A DNA stretch of 28,686 nucleotides from Candidatus Thorarchaeota archaeon MP8T_1 (GTDB lineage Archaea > Asgardarchaeota > Thorarchaeia > Thorarchaeales > Thorarchaeaceae). A program made the position numbers and the translations under genes. The notes below the pieces were generated by a model that was not told the origin of the DNA, made no database searches, and worked only from the letters and a program-made list of their open reading frames with translations. This document shows positions 1 through 7,437 of this stretch, in pieces; the first letter of the stretch is position 1; every line of letters starts with the position of its first letter. Location of the stretch: the NCBI GenBank assembly GCA_002825465.1, contig PJER01000039.1, positions 1 through 28,686 on the forward strand, given 5' to 3'.

Positions 1-1
1 G

Positions 2-298
2 CGATCTGATGCTGCAGACACCTTGATTTTCTTAGATATGACTCGTAGACTATCATATTTTCGTGTGATAGTTAGATATCTGAAAAATCGAGGGAGAACA
101 AGACCTGATGTTACTGAAGGATGTCCTGAAAAGATAGATTTGGACTTCATAAGATGGATTTGGGATTATCCAAATACTAGAAAGCCAGCCATTCTAAGAT
201 TCTTGGAAAGACTAAGATCAAGTAAGAATGTGTACATCATCAAAAATCAGAAAGAGATTGAAGAATTTTTGAAAGCACTTGAAGGTAGATATGGCTGA
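2..298 (+). CDS. FlaR-like P-loop nucleoside kinase/NTPase, C-terminal part (5' truncated)
   Basis: The reading frame is open to the left edge of the window, so only the last ~98 residues are present and the P-loop is off-window. The remaining part has the pattern I associate with the adenylate-kinase-like 'DNA topology modulation protein FlaR' family: an Asp-Thr strand end (ADTLIFLD), basic residues near RGRTRPD, then the EGCPEKIDLDFIRWIW block and a C-terminal basic helix. A TTG at 23 could be read as a start, but the in-frame upstream residues (RSDAAD) fit the family, so an upstream start is likelier. The biological substrate of the family is poorly known. It stands alone upstream of two surface-protein genes on the same strand. 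Confidence 0.6.
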   Translation, partial: RSDAADTLIFLDMTRRLSYFRVIVRYLKNRGRTRPDVTEGCPEKIDLDFIRWIWDYPNTRKPAILRFLERLRSSKNVYIIKNQKEIEEFLKALEGRYG

Positions 299-406
299 GT
301 GTAGAATTGATACAACTCAGTTTCTGTATCCCACATACTTTAAATCAATTGATTACAATCATTAGCTAAATAGTTGAAAATTAATTGAGGGGCAAAAGCA
401 TATCAT

Positions 407-1081
407 ATGACTGAGCAAACTACAAGTAATTCAAGGAAGAAAATTCAAGCAATCCTGATAATCGCTGCAATTCTTATTTTGATTCCTGGACTCTTGGTTC
501 GATTTGGAATACCTTCATTTGACAGTATTGAAAATCCACCAATTATTTTCACTGATTGCACTTCTGGTCAACGTGTAACTGTATACCATAGTCTTGTTTC
601 TAATGATAATATTACTATAGGTGAAGTGGGACTGACATGGGATCTTTACCTGTCAGATGAGAATGAAAATTATCGATTCTATACACTTGAAATCCACCAT
701 CATGTATCAGGTGCGATTGGAGAGGGACTCATAAAATCTGGGTATGCATTTCTGAATCTTACTTCAGTCAATCAGTCTATTTACGAATGTTCGGAAGAGC
801 ATGGAGAAGGAGCTACAGAGGTCAATTTGACCACAAATTCTTCGTGGGGTGGAGATATTCAGATGCATTTCACAGTTTTACTTGGTTACGAAGGATTTCG
901 ACCGCAGAATGCATCGAATGTAGTCACACTAAATGCTATCATAAGAACACATCTTGATGCAAATATCAGTTTTTCATTGACCTTTGAATCTGAATGGACT
1001 GCAGATACTAATGGTGGGTTATTTTTCAGCGGAACTGAAAAATTACTCATAACTATCAATAGAGATATTTTCTATGTATGA
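407..1081 (+). CDS. Membrane-anchored extracytoplasmic protein, unknown function
   Basis: I do not recognise a family. A basic N-terminus (SRKK) precedes a single strongly hydrophobic segment at about residues 14-33, so this is probably an N-terminally anchored protein with about 190 residues outside the cell. The outer part is rich in Thr, Ser and Asn and has at least seven N-glycosylation sequons (for example NIT, NLT, NQS, NSS, NAS, NIS), as expected for an archaeal surface protein, and is predicted to be mainly beta. A weak GAGGGG lies about 15 nt before the ATG. It sits 120 bp upstream of another surface-type gene on the same strand; the two may form a pair. Confidence 0.6.
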   Translation: MTEQTTSNSRKKIQAILIIAAILILIPGLLVRFGIPSFDSIENPPIIFTDCTSGQRVTVYHSLVSNDNITIGEVGLTWDLYLSDENENYRFYTLEIHHHVSGAIGEGLIKSGYAFLNLTSVNQSIYECSEEHGEGATEVNLTTNSSWGGDIQMHFTVLLGYEGFRPQNASNVVTLNAIIRTHLDANISFSLTFESEWTADTNGGLFFSGTEKLLITINRDIFYV

Positions 1082-1201
1082 TTGAAACAAGATAAGGTTG
1101 AGTCTACAGATTAATGGAGTTCTTGAACAAATAGGAGTGCATTATATCTACTAACTGTTTGATTATTAAGGAAAATGTCATATTTTACTTGGGAGTTGAT
1201 T

Positions 1202-1777
1202 GTGAAACGCTTATCACGAATTCAACTGTTAGTCTGTTTTGGTCTATTACTTGTTCTTACCGGGAATTTTGTACCCATAAGAGCGCCAGTATTGAGTATT
1301 CAGTACACATACGATATTGGATCAGGAGATTCCAGTTCAGATAGTGTGGATATTCTACTCAATATATTCTATGGTGAATCCGTGAGTGTGAGTGTTGAAT
1401 TCGATAGCTCTGCCACACCTGATGATTGTTGGGTATGGGCGTTGGTAAACTATCAATATCCTACAAAAGGGATTAGTGAAACCGCAGTCCGCCTTGAAGG
1501 GGAACGCGAAGTTTCCTTCATATTTGGTTGGGAAAACATTCGTCTTATACCTGTCTTTGTCACTGGATTTACTATCAGAATATTTTACCTTAGTACAGAG
1601 AGCGTTTCAGTTGATGTTCTTATTACGAGATTGGGAAATCTAGCAACTCTCACTGGTCTTGGACTTATTGTTGTTCTGACTGCTATTATTTTGAAACCGT
1701 TCATAATCAATCGATTTAGCAAGAAAAAATACCTAGAATCCGGAAAAACAGAAAATGGTCGGGACGGCCGGATTTGA
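1202..1777 (+). CDS. Secreted/surface protein with signal peptide and C-terminal membrane anchor
   Basis: No family recognised. From the GTG at 1202 the product starts with a good signal peptide (MKRLSRIQLLVCFGLLLVL), continues as a beta-rich outer domain of about 120 residues, and ends with a hydrophobic helix (ATLTGLGLIVVLTAIIL) plus a basic cytoplasmic tail. I prefer GTG 1202 because GGGAGTTGAT at 1191-1200 is a strong ribosome-binding match at the right distance; an ATG at 1175 would add nine residues. The last 19 bases run into the oppositely oriented tRNA-Tyr gene. Topology mirrors the preceding gene (anchor at the opposite end). Confidence 0.6.
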   Translation: MKRLSRIQLLVCFGLLLVLTGNFVPIRAPVLSIQYTYDIGSGDSSSDSVDILLNIFYGESVSVSVEFDSSATPDDCWVWALVNYQYPTKGISETAVRLEGEREVSFIFGWENIRLIPVFVTGFTIRIFYLSTESVSVDVLITRLGNLATLTGLGLIVVLTAIILKPFIINRFSKKKYLESGKTENGRDGRI

Positions 1778-1832
1778 ACCGGCAACCGATGGATCTACAG
1801 TCCATAGCTCTGCCAAGTTGAGCTACGTCCCG
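1759..1832 (-). tRNA. tRNA-Tyr (GUA)
   Basis: Read on the minus strand, the acceptor stem CGGGACG pairs perfectly with CGTCCCG, followed by discriminator A and an encoded CCA (1756-1758). The anticodon stem ATGGA/TCCAT encloses loop CTGTAGA, giving anticodon GTA. The T-arm is GCCGG-TTCAAAT-CCGGC. Length 74 without CCA and no intron. Its 3' end overlaps the end of the opposite-strand surface-protein gene. Confidence 0.95.
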
Positions 1833-1856
1833 AGTGGTCGTTTGCTTCTCTGATAG

Positions 1857-1866
1857 CAATAAAAGG
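1857..1866 (-). promoter_or_regulatory. TATA-like box for tRNA-Tyr
   Basis: On the minus strand CCTTTTATTG lies 25-34 bp before the tRNA-Tyr 5' end, the spacing expected for an archaeal TATA box and start site. Weak consensus; position is the main support. Confidence 0.45.
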
Positions 1867-1987
1867 ATTACTCAGCAGACATCGACTAGCCACAGAGGCT
1901 TGAACAGCGTGAAAGAGTGAGCTTATAGGTACCTCACCTGGTTTCCCCTTACAATTATCCATTGATTCTGAACGGAGACTTTCGCAC

Positions 1988-2761
1988 ATGACTAGGTATG
2001 ATGAAATGATTAAGGAACGAAGAAATTTATTGAAGTCTCATGATTTTGATGCATTTCCAATGGAAGACTGGTGGGAACCAGATCAAAGAAAAGGAGTTAA
2101 TCCGCCGCCCCTTGAGAAACCGTATGATGAGAGATCAAATCTAATCAATCTGGTCGACCCTGAGGACTTCAAAGTAGGAAAAATTCCACTTGTTGAGGCA
2201 ATAGCAAATCGTGCAAGTGAACGTGCCTTCACTGATGAGTCGTTGACCCTTGAAGAACTATCATTTCTCTTATGGGCTACTCAAGGAGTTAGGGAAGTAG
2301 ACAAGAACAATGTGTGGACTATGCGTGCTGTTCCTTCAGGTGGAGCTCGTCAGCCATACGAAACTTACCTGCTAGTCAATAATGTAGATGAGCTTGAACG
2401 CGGAATATATCGATACTTGCCTATCGAACACAAATTGATACTAGTAACTGAAAATCTCCCTGATGCAGATGAACTCATGAACAAGGCATGGTCTCAGAAC
2501 TTCATTGGAAAATCTGCAGTTGTTTTCGTCTGGGTAGCGATTCCGTACAAAACTGAGTGGAGGTACAGTCTAATCTCTTACAAGGATATCCTCATCGAAG
2601 CAGGGCATATCTGCCAGAACCTGTATCTTGCGTGCAAGGGGATTGGTGCTGGTACGTGTGCTATTGCTGCATACGATCAGAAAGTAATGGATGAATTGAT
2701 TCAGATTGATGGAGAGAACGAGATGACAGTCTATCTCGCACCAGTAGGAAAAACAAGGTAA
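1988..2761 (+). CDS. SagB/ThcOx-type nitroreductase-family oxidoreductase
   Basis: 257 residues with the nitroreductase fold pattern of the SagB/ThcOx branch. The core begins at about residue 70 (EAIANRASERAF, the conserved R-x-S-x-R-x-F basic start of the FMN site), followed by LSFLLWATQGV, RAVPSGGARQPYETYLLV (FMN/substrate loop) and a C-terminal GHICQNLYLACKGIGAGTCAI stretch. Such enzymes are FMN-dependent and use NAD(P)H or oxidise azoline rings in peptide natural products; no peptide precursor or cyclodehydratase is seen nearby, so a general oxidoreductase role is all that can be inferred. The N-terminal ~65 residues (EDWWEPDQRKG, then a Pro-rich stretch) are typical of the long form. It is followed 9 bp later by a GNAT gene. 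Confidence 0.82.
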   Translation: MTRYDEMIKERRNLLKSHDFDAFPMEDWWEPDQRKGVNPPPLEKPYDERSNLINLVDPEDFKVGKIPLVEAIANRASERAFTDESLTLEELSFLLWATQGVREVDKNNVWTMRAVPSGGARQPYETYLLVNNVDELERGIYRYLPIEHKLILVTENLPDADELMNKAWSQNFIGKSAVVFVWVAIPYKTEWRYSLISYKDILIEAGHICQNLYLACKGIGAGTCAIAAYDQKVMDELIQIDGENEMTVYLAPVGKTR

Positions 2762-2776
2762 GTTAGAGGATTGAAA

Positions 2777-3775
2777 ATGAAGTTCTATGTTAGAGAATTA
2801 CAGGATAATGATGACTGGGATTTCTTCTTTGATCTCAGTTTCAAGACGATGAAAGCAATGCGACAGTTTGTCTTAGATGATTTACTGAAGAATAATCCAG
2901 ACGTTAATCCCAATGATGATCCTACATTACTTGAGCTTCACAGAAAAGAGATGAATGACTACTTTGACTTTGATGACCCTAAAGCGAAAGTCTTCATTGC
3001 TGAAAAAGAAGATGGGGTTCGATGTGGGTATCTTTGGATGGGGAACAGAAACAGTAGAGATGCTTGGGATGTAGAGAATCAACAATGGATTTACGATATT
3101 GTTGTCGATCCAAAATCATATGGGAATGGTATTGGGAAACTTCTCTTGGAGAGAGCAGAGGAATTTTCTTCTGAATTGAATCTAAATCTCGGACTATTTG
3201 TACATTCAGACAATTCTCCAGCTATTGCACTGTACAAAAAATCTGGATATTCTATCAAACAGATACCAAATTCAAAAGTGTTCAAAGTCAATTCGCAGAA
3301 TGCCTCCATTAGTGATGATTTCACCATTCGAGAGATGCAAGATGATGAGTATGACACTATAGTAAAGGCAGAGTTTGATCAATTCAAAAAGAAAGTAGAA
3401 TTTTCATTTGCTGCAGATACAGAAGCAGAGATGAAATTACATCAGGACAACCTAGAGAAATACTTCAATGACGAAGAAAAACATCAAAGATTCGTTGTCC
3501 TTGCAAAAAACAACGAGATTATTGGAACAATTTGGGTTGGATCTTCTGGTTTCAATAAGCTGATAGCTAAGATACATGAGATTACTATAGACTCACAAAA
3601 TCAAAGAGACAAAATTGGTGAATCTTTAGTAAATTCGGCTGAAAAGTGGGCAAGAGCAGCAAAATTCACAGGAATTTACATACTTCTTCACTCAACAGAT
3701 ATCCTTGGTGTAGACTTTTTCAAAGAGAGAGGATACAAAACACCTGGTTTCTTCATGGAGAAACGTCTGAAATAA
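2777..3775 (+). CDS. Tandem GNAT-domain acetyltransferase
   Basis: Two GNAT folds in one chain. The first (about residues 1-165) has the full acetyl-CoA loop SYGNGIGKLLL after a conserved IYDIVVDP strand and ends with the typical NSPAIALYKKSGY. The second (about 170-332) keeps the strand EITIDSQNQRDKIGESL and the ending FFKERGY, but the second glycine of the loop is missing, so it may be degenerate or structural. An acyl acceptor cannot be predicted. ATG 2777 is preferred over TTG 2771 because GAGG at 2766-2769 is then seven bases away. Probably co-transcribed with the nitroreductase gene just upstream. Confidence 0.82.
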   Translation: MKFYVRELQDNDDWDFFFDLSFKTMKAMRQFVLDDLLKNNPDVNPNDDPTLLELHRKEMNDYFDFDDPKAKVFIAEKEDGVRCGYLWMGNRNSRDAWDVENQQWIYDIVVDPKSYGNGIGKLLLERAEEFSSELNLNLGLFVHSDNSPAIALYKKSGYSIKQIPNSKVFKVNSQNASISDDFTIREMQDDEYDTIVKAEFDQFKKKVEFSFAADTEAEMKLHQDNLEKYFNDEEKHQRFVVLAKNNEIIGTIWVGSSGFNKLIAKIHEITIDSQNQRDKIGESLVNSAEKWARAAKFTGIYILLHSTDILGVDFFKERGYKTPGFFMEKRLK

Positions 3776-3871
3776 TGATGATTTCATAATGATAAAATGC
3801 GCAATTTGAAAAGACCCTAGATTGTATTGGTTTGTTGGGTAGTTTATAGGTATTCTACAAAATAAGAGGTT

Positions 3872-4123
3872 ATGAGAGCTACTCGAATGGTTCGTATGTG
3901 GGATAGGAGATTGGCACAGTTTGTCGAGGTACCAGTACAACGTGAGCTCGATAATGATTTGGCTTGTACCGAGTGTAGATACTTTGATGAAGAATCTCAA
4001 ATTTGTGAAGGAGTCGGTTCCCAATTTTATCAGAAGAGAGTACCACATCCGAATTTCGTACCTAGAAAAGATGAATGTGAAGTTAGATTATCACCAGATC
4101 TACTTTCGTTTGCTGGTTTTTAG
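3872..4123 (+). CDS. Small four-cysteine protein, unknown function
   Basis: An 83-residue protein with cysteines at 32, 35, 45 and 69 (CTEC, then a single Cys, then one in KDECEV). This spacing could hold a zinc or iron-sulfur site, but I do not recognise the family. The N-terminus is basic and rich in Arg/Met. AGAGGT lies directly before the ATG. The gene converges on the EcfT gene and their 3' ends overlap by four bases. A second plus-strand frame over the same region (3921-4130) lacks the ordered cysteine pattern and looks like a shadow. Confidence 0.55.
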   Translation: MRATRMVRMWDRRLAQFVEVPVQRELDNDLACTECRYFDEESQICEGVGSQFYQKRVPHPNFVPRKDECEVRLSPDLLSFAGF

Positions 4124-4929
4124 AAAATAGTAGTCAGGTAAGGTAGAAAACCAAGAGCAAGCAAGAAACAGAGGATAATGTATCCAAATCCCGAGATTAC
4201 AAGTAGTGAATCTGTAATCTTCCAAGTTGACTTTCTGAAATATGTACGAGTTGGACTATATCCAAAACCACGTCCGTCCATCGATATTGCTAAAGATTCT
4301 ACCCGCGACAATGCAGAAACTAAAAGTGGAAAGAATGTGTATTGAATTGTTCTGAATATTTTACGTAGACCACCTACCTCTGGTTTGATGCCCCGTGATT
4401 TCTGAGCCAAACGAACTGTGTAATTTTCAGAGTCAAAGAGCGGTAGAAATCTCAATGCAATCACTAATGCAAAACTATACCGGTAGGGAATCCTTAGTTT
4501 TGTCAATGAGTGTGCTAGCAAGGTGGGGTCGGTGACTGATACAAATAGCATACTTGAGAGAACAACAAGAAGAAATCGCAAAGAAATAGAGAGTCCTCGT
4601 TCTACTCCATAATCGGTAATGGGAAAGTATGGGCCAAATCCATTAAGTGATGGAATGAAAAATCCTAGGATAGTGCCATTCACGGTAATGAAGACTTGAA
4701 ATACAAACAATAAAGCGGAGAAGAGAAAGATGAATCTTGTTCGATTTCGAGAGAGATTCAATGATGCACCAGTTAAAAGAAATAATAGTAATACAATTAC
4801 TAGGAGAATGAGGCTGAATCTCCAATTAGGGTAGATCATTATCCCTACTAGCGTAACTATCAGTAAGAAAAGATTGACTAGAGGATTGATTCGACTACTC
4901 CCTTGGAGGTTACGTGAGGGTTTTTCCAT
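4120..4929 (-). CDS. ECF transporter T component (EcfT/CbiQ/YkoC-like)
   Basis: 269-residue polytopic membrane protein with hydrophobic segments at the N-terminus, mid-chain and C-terminus. The coupling region has the EcfT hallmark: RVESLAISMDGRGFGY corresponds to the A-R-G motif that docks on the ATPases, and an earlier SRGIKPEVGG loop precedes the second coupling helix. The T component passes ATP-driven movement from EcfA to the substrate-binding S component. It is last in the operon; the ATG follows the stop of the ATPase gene without a gap, so translation is probably coupled. Confidence 0.88.
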   Translation of the reverse strand: MEKPSRNLQGSSRINPLVNLFLLIVTLVGIMIYPNWRFSLILLVIVLLLFLLTGASLNLSRNRTRFIFLFSALLFVFQVFITVNGTILGFFIPSLNGFGPYFPITDYGVERGLSISLRFLLVVLSSMLFVSVTDPTLLAHSLTKLRIPYRYSFALVIALRFLPLFDSENYTVRLAQKSRGIKPEVGGLRKIFRTIQYTFFPLLVSALSRVESLAISMDGRGFGYSPTRTYFRKSTWKITDSLLVISGFGYIILCFLLALGFLPYLTTIF

Positions 4930-6372
4930 CTAGTTCTTCACCTCCATCTCCGAATACTCAGTATGACCAATCTCATTCAACTGCTGCAAGACGGTCTCAG
5001 GGATTCCATCTAACAAAATTCCACCATTTTCGACGAAAATCACTCGATTACAGTGTTTTTTGACAAAATTCGGATTATGTGTGACAATGACCACAGCCCC
5101 GCTGATAGATGCAATCTTCTCCAGAATAAAATCACGACCTTCCTGATCCTGACCAATGAATGGTTCATCCAGTAGAAGAATATCCGGACTATGCGATAGG
5201 ACTGATGTCACATTGAGGCGACGCTTTTGTCCATGACTCAGTGAGAACGGGTTTCTATCCAGATGATTTTCTAGATTTGCAGCTCGTAACAGTTCTCGCG
5301 ATTGATTCAGTGATTCCTCAGTTTTGTTGCCTAGTATTTCTGAGGTCAGTATTTGTTCCTTCCAGACAGTTCTCTCGAAAATCTGATGAGTTGGATTCTG
5401 GAAAACGATTGAAACCTTTCTTGCAAGGGTCTTAGTATCTATTGTTGATATCAATGATGCACCAAGATACACACGACCACTACTTGGTTCAAGTAAACCT
5501 CCAAGAATAGAGATGAGTGTGGTCTTCCCTGACCCATTCTCACCCATGAGAGCAATAACTTCTCCTTTACTGATATTCAGACTAACATCTTGAAGAACTT
5601 GATTCTTACCATAGGAGAAACTGACATTTTCCAGAGAGAGAAGCTGGTCACTGCTAGAAACTTTTCGAGGAGATTCTTGAGAAATTGGTTCATTTGCTGT
5701 GCCATCCCAAGCAGATATTGTACCATTTGAGATTGTCAAGATCCTCTCTGCAATTGGTCGGATTGTATTCAGATTATGTTCAATGCATAAGATGCCGACG
5801 TTCTTTTTCTTCAGGTCGGTCAAAATCTTCCTGAGTGCAAGAACACCTTTTGGATCAAGGCTTGCTGTCGGTTCATCAAGAATCAGATATTTTGGTTGAT
5901 TTGCTAGCATTGCAGCAATTGCAAGTCTTTGTTTTTCTCCACCTGAGAGAGTATGTGTAATGCGATTGATAATATGTGAACCACCTACAGCAGAGAGTGA
6001 TGAATTTACGAGATTTTCAATCATTTTTGATTCAAATTCGTAATTTTCTGGACCAAAAGCAACCTCATCAGCTACCTGTAGTGTGACAATCTGACTATCA
6101 GGGTCTTGTTGTACCAGAGAAACTAATCTAGAGAACTTGGAAATTGAGTAATCAGCTGTATTTTCACCATCGATTCTGATCTCACCCTCGAACTCTCCTT
6201 CAATACTTCTGGGTATGAATCCGGAGAGACACTTGGCTAAGGTAGATTTGCCAGAACCAGTAGGTCCAGTCAAAAGAACAAGTTCACTTGGATGAATTTG
6301 GATATCCACGGACCTTAGAATCTCTGTTTTTCCATCGTATGAGAAGGATATGTTCTGAGATTCTAACATCAT
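4930..6372 (-). CDS. ECF transporter ATPase, two ABC domains fused (YkoD-like)
   Basis: 480 residues with two complete ABC modules, equivalent to EcfA and EcfA' in one chain. Domain 1 has Walker A GPTGSGKS (36-43), signature LSGGEKQR, Walker B LILDEPTA and His switch IEHN. Domain 2 has Walker A GENGSGKT, a deviating signature LSHGQKRR, Walker B LLLDEPF and VTHN. A fused double ATPase beside a YkoE-like S component and an EcfT is the arrangement of the bacterial YkoEDC thiamine/HMP-type transporters, which hints at, but does not prove, a vitamin-like substrate. It lies six bases after the S-component gene. The start has two consecutive ATG codons. Confidence 0.92.
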   Translation of the reverse strand: MMLESQNISFSYDGKTEILRSVDIQIHPSELVLLTGPTGSGKSTLAKCLSGFIPRSIEGEFEGEIRIDGENTADYSISKFSRLVSLVQQDPDSQIVTLQVADEVAFGPENYEFESKMIENLVNSSLSAVGGSHIINRITHTLSGGEKQRLAIAAMLANQPKYLILDEPTASLDPKGVLALRKILTDLKKKNVGILCIEHNLNTIRPIAERILTISNGTISAWDGTANEPISQESPRKVSSSDQLLSLENVSFSYGKNQVLQDVSLNISKGEVIALMGENGSGKTTLISILGGLLEPSSGRVYLGASLISTIDTKTLARKVSIVFQNPTHQIFERTVWKEQILTSEILGNKTEESLNQSRELLRAANLENHLDRNPFSLSHGQKRRLNVTSVLSHSPDILLLDEPFIGQDQEGRDFILEKIASISGAVVIVTHNPNFVKKHCNRVIFVENGGILLDGIPETVLQQLNEIGHTEYSEMEVKN

Positions 6373-6378
6373 TTTCCC

Positions 6379-7437
6379 CTAGTATACTTGTAGCACAATT
6401 ACTTGACGAACCCACATCGAACCATCGTAATTTGCAGCAATTAACCATAGTCCATCCTCTGTCATAGTGAGAAGTAACTCCGAATCAGCCATCACATCAG
6501 CGATATCGAGAGAGATTGAATATCCATCCCTAGCAGTAATTTGAACACCGACTGCCTCTGTCTGCACTGATGCCTGTTGAAGTATGGTACTGAGCAAGAT
6601 TCCGGTGTAGTTTGCAGGCGGGAGATGGGTATATGCTCCAATGAGTTCAGCCTCGATTGTCACTTGTTCGCTTTGAAAATCATCCAACGTGAATGAGAAG
6701 GGATTATCTACGAAACCTCTTACTTCACAGGTGTATGGATCTACAAAGACATGAGCGACATTGGTTGTATAGTAAAGTGTCCCGATAGTAAGAAACAGAA
6801 CAAATGCTATTGCAGGTAAATTCCGAAAAGCAATACTTCTTGGATTGTTATTTGTGATTGTAGGTTTAATACTCTGAAATCCAGATATGGTACCTGTATC
6901 ATTCAAGAATTCCAGGGTTTCCCATGCAAAATATCCAGCAAAGATGATTCCTGAACAAAAAGCTAGGATAGAGATTACGAAGATATACAGAAATGGAGCT
7001 CCCGTGAAATAGAATAACTGTAATACAATAACATTGACAGCAGAGGAAAACCCAGCTCCTATCCACCAGATAAATCGAGAATTGCCATTGAGATTATCAC
7101 TAGTTCCAGCTACTGATGCACCAATATCCACAATAATTCCTTGGATTAAAGATACAATGACAATCACTATACCATGTGTGCTTCCTGTGAACATCTCAAT
7201 CATGCCCTTAAGTAGACCTCCAGCTGTACCAATACCTCGTTTTGGAACAATAACTCGAATCAGGACAAGCCAAAAAACATGGAGTCCCGCCATGAATTGG
7301 CCTGCACCAAATGGTACACCTAATGCCAGATTGATGAGATTTCCAAGGTAACCCACGAATGTGCTAAGTGCTCCACCCAGAGATGCAAGTATTGCAATTG
7401 TTACAATATCTTTTGTGGATACTACTGAGGAACTCAC
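6379..7437 (-). CDS. ECF S component (YkoE-like) with C-terminal extracytoplasmic sulfite-oxidase-like domain
   Basis: Residues 1-~195 form a hydrophobic bundle of about six helices resembling YkoE-type S components: MFTGSTHGIVIVIVSLIQG followed by IVDIG is the characteristic glycine-rich stretch. A further helix near 205-225 (NLPAIAFVLFLTIGTLYY) leads to an outer domain of about 115 residues: VRGFVDNPFSFTLDDF, GILLSTILQQA, ARDGYSISLDIADV. That order is like the sulfite-oxidase/molybdopterin-binding fold, but without a conserved Mo-ligating cysteine. The upstream phosphoesterase ends in what appears to be the same fold. The GTG start overlaps the stop of that gene (GTGA), indicating coupled translation. 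The substrate is unknown; a thiamine-like or pterin-like ligand is only a guess. Confidence 0.75.
   Translation of the reverse strand: MSSSVVSTKDIVTIAILASLGGALSTFVGYLGNLINLALGVPFGAGQFMAGLHVFWLVLIRVIVPKRGIGTAGGLLKGMIEMFTGSTHGIVIVIVSLIQGIIVDIGASVAGTSDNLNGNSRFIWWIGAGFSSAVNVIVLQLFYFTGAPFLYIFVISILAFCSGIIFAGYFAWETLEFLNDTGTISGFQSIKPTITNNNPRSIAFRNLPAIAFVLFLTIGTLYYTTNVAHVFVDPYTCEVRGFVDNPFSFTLDDFQSEQVTIEAELIGAYTHLPPANYTGILLSTILQQASVQTEAVGVQITARDGYSISLDIADVMADSELLLTMTEDGLWLIAANYDGSMWVRQVIVLQVY

Noticed and set aside
1795..1989. 64-codon minus-strand frame upstream of the nitroreductase
   Set aside because: It runs through the tRNA-Tyr gene and has no recognisable features; the region is better explained as tRNA plus its promoter.
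3692..4048. 118-codon minus-strand frame over the small cysteine protein gene
   Set aside because: It overlaps the end of the GNAT gene and the cysteine-protein gene, and its composition looks like antisense shadow.
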